Shown: positions 62,090 through 64,000 of the stretch, in pieces
Layout of the letters: each line of letters begins with the position of its first letter
Position numbering within the stretch: the stretch's first letter is position 1
Assembly: GCA_021927905.1 (NCBI GenBank)
Contig: BLLK01000069.1
Location: 2,170,001-2,234,000, forward strand
Source of the DNA: Chaetoceros tenuissimus
Taxonomy: Eukaryota > Bacillariophyta > Thalassiosirophyceae > Chaetocerotales > Chaetocerotaceae
Direction: 5' to 3'
Length of the DNA stretch: 64,000 bases
Notes under the pieces: generated by a model
What the model was told of the DNA's origin: nothing
The model's database searches: none
Seen by the model: the letters and a program-made list of their open reading frames with translations, nothing else
Translations under genes and position numbers: made by a program

Positions 62090-64000
62090 ATGATGACTAC
62101 TGAAACTCAAGTACAATCTCCAAGCAGCGTAAGATCTGTTACTCCAACTAGCATCAGTGTTAATCACACTTTTGGCGACATCTTTGAAACTGTGCGAATC
62201 AAAGTAAAGATCCCTATTCTCCTTGGTTTACTTCCTTCTGTAGACAACAAGACATACTTGCAGCCTAATGTAAACCATCACCATTCTAGTGATGGTGTCT
62301 CCTTTTCCAACCTTCATGATGCATTTAGCAAATGGATTGTGGATGGCAAGGGTATTGTGTCTACTGAGTTTGACGCAATTCTTATGACTGAACTCAAAAC
62401 AGAGCCGAGTGGAACAGGAAATGTTGCATTCAATCTTTTTGAAGTTGACTCTACTAATCGTGCAGAGGAAATGTTTGGATTGGTCCAGTGGAACAAATCA
62501 CAAACTAAATCAGCTCTTCAAAAACTCATGGCATATAGCAATGAATTCAAAGATATTGATACTCTTCAAAAACTCAAATTGTCAATGCAAAAACTACTTA
62601 AAACCGAAAATCAAGAAGATGTAAGTAAACACAAAGCAATTTTTATCACAGCTTGTAGATGTTTTCTTACATATCTCTCTCAGGGACACTACTTCTTAGG
62701 ATTCACTGACGGTTCTCACAGAACCAAGTCACTCTGGAAACTCATGTCGTCTTTGGCTTCTAAAGAAAACTTCAAAAATCAGATTATGAACAATGATCAA
62801 GAAGTTTTCATCAATGTATCTTTCTTTAGAGAAGATGTACGTGTGCAACATTACCAACTTCGTGAGTTGATGTTGATCACGCAGAATTATTCTGGACACA
62901 TTATGCAGATGAAACAACAAACAGTAGGACATTCCCTATATGATTGCTACAATTTGTTTGCTACAAACAGTCTAGCTACTGTCCACAATCATCTTTCTGT
63001 ATTGAATTGTGACGAACCGAGTAAAAAAAAAGTGGTTTCAACAAAACATGCTTACTATATGCAACACACAGTGGAAAAATTTTCAAGGATGCAGCATTAA
63101 CACCAATTCTTCAAACCTTTTTGGTTCAGTTTTTTTACAATGACCAGTTTGCAAACTGGTGTCTCTCGGCTCTTCATCGTACTAAAATGGGGCAGAAAGA
63201 GCTAACCACTCATTTCACTGGTAGAGAAGATGTAAAAAAAAGCTATCCTGGAGTACGTAGAACAATTATGAAATTGAAAAAGGCATACATACTCCCAAAT
63301 ACTAACATCTCCAAAATGTTTCTTCTTTACAGGCTTTTGACAATTTAATTTGGTACCCAGTTCTTTTCCAAGCATTGACTGTGTCTCATATCAAGAATGC
63401 ATTGAAACATCACGACTTGAATATGAAATATGGAAGCAAAGACAACATAAAACTTCCAATACAGTGTGCTATGTTATTTTCCCTCGGGCGACTTTTTATA
63501 TTCTCCCCGAAAATGACAAAAGAAATACTTCCGGCAATGACATACATGCAAGAATCTTCTACTCTCACCCCATATCGGTATGTATTCTAGACAATCTCTT
63601 TCTCGTTGAAACTTATTTTACAGAAATTTAACAGTTCAAATCAATGTTAGGCTTGGGCTGATTCAGTCGCTTGCGTATGATGCTACTGACTTCCTACTCA
63701 AGTATTTCAATACATACTTTACTGATACAGCCCAACATCAAACAAACTGGATCTTGCGATACATATTTCGATGCAATATTGAGAAACAATTGCTACTTCT
63801 TTACAAACTTGTTGACACTAAAGACCTTGATTCAAAACTTACACATCCAGCTAATAAGTATGGAAATGATGCTTACGAAGATTCAATTATCCACTCTCTT
63901 CACTGTAGAGAAGGTCTTACTCAGCAAGAAGAAGATTCAAACGAAGACAAGAAAAACCAGAAAAAGAAAAACCAGACAAAGAAAAAGGAAACAGAAAAAG
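62090..64000 (+). CDS. Unknown multi-exon protein, 3' partial, frame interrupted
   Basis: I start at MMTTETQVQSPSS; the open frame above it lacks an ATG. The first segment (62090-63100) gives 336 residues: a Ser/Thr-rich start, then FGDIFETVRIKVKIPILLGLLP, HHHSSDGVSF and LFEVDSTNRAEEMFGLVQWN. Coding sequence resumes in another frame near 63100 (QFFYNDQFANWCLSALHRTKMG). GT-AG introns then follow at 63253-63332 and 63578-63623, giving exons with AFDNLIWYPVLFQALTVSHIK and NLTVQINVRLGLIQSLAYDAT, and the gene runs off the right edge in a Lys/Gln-rich tract. The frame change near 63.1 kb has no good intron, so it is a broken gene, a sequence error or an unseen splice. I do not recognise the family. 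Confidence 0.55.

Noticed and set aside
63018-63130. An intron to explain the frame change near 63.1 kb
   Set aside because: The possible donor has no consensus beyond GTAA in an A-run, and the sequence it would remove looks coding.

Overview
The window is nuclear DNA of a photosynthetic eukaryote, most likely a centric diatom (a Chaetoceros-like species is my best guess; the order is not proven). The evidence is AT-rich DNA, short GT-AG introns of about 60-115 nt, and several proteins that start with an ER signal peptide ending in an Ala-Phe (ASAFAP-like) plastid-import motif. Typical diatom families are also present: a SOUL protein, a BspA-type LRR_5 protein, a two-domain FEX fluoride exporter and a Ctr copper transporter. 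Exon joins given below are mine, from splice-site consensus and reading phase, not from transcripts.

Layout. 1-9.2 kb (+): the 3' part of a voltage- and nucleotide-gated K+ channel with ankyrin repeats, an EF-hand membrane protein, a patatin-like lipase and a large plastid-targeted repeat/coiled-coil protein. 10.6-15.0 kb: a SANT/Myb-domain protein (-) and a Ctr copper transporter (+) with a large luminal domain resembling a 2-oxoglutarate oxygenase. 15.4-17.7 kb: a head-to-tail pair of non-coding repeat elements, one full and one internally deleted. 17.8-31.8 kb: a WDR44-like WD40 protein, an MFS transporter, a plastid HAD phosphatase, two secreted or plastid-targeted repeat/coiled-coil proteins, a membrane-anchored glutathione S-transferase and ribosomal protein eS27. 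32.8-48.5 kb: a plastid mTERF protein fused to an RNase H-like domain, a protein with a phage-like domain, FEX, SOUL, an AT-hook/Tudor protein, a plastid Rossmann protein, a NEDD8/SUMO-type protease, tRNA-Glu(UUC) and an N6-adenine methyltransferase-like protein.

48.5-64 kb has a different character. A Helitron-type Rep/PIF1 helicase gene (three exons, all main motifs present) sits among genes I cannot assign: a nucleotidyltransferase-fold protein, a Cys-rich protein, an LRR_5 protein, a Ser/Gln-rich protein and a multi-exon gene running off the right edge. A palindromic AT-rich hairpin recurs here, twice inside introns of different genes and once between two converging genes. The two introns also match outside the palindrome, so this hairpin-intron family is the best candidate for something new in the window.

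The genes form no operon-like system. Recurrent themes are plastid targeting (about seven proteins), young in-frame tandem repeats, and neighbouring genes that share divergent promoters or converge at their 3' ends.
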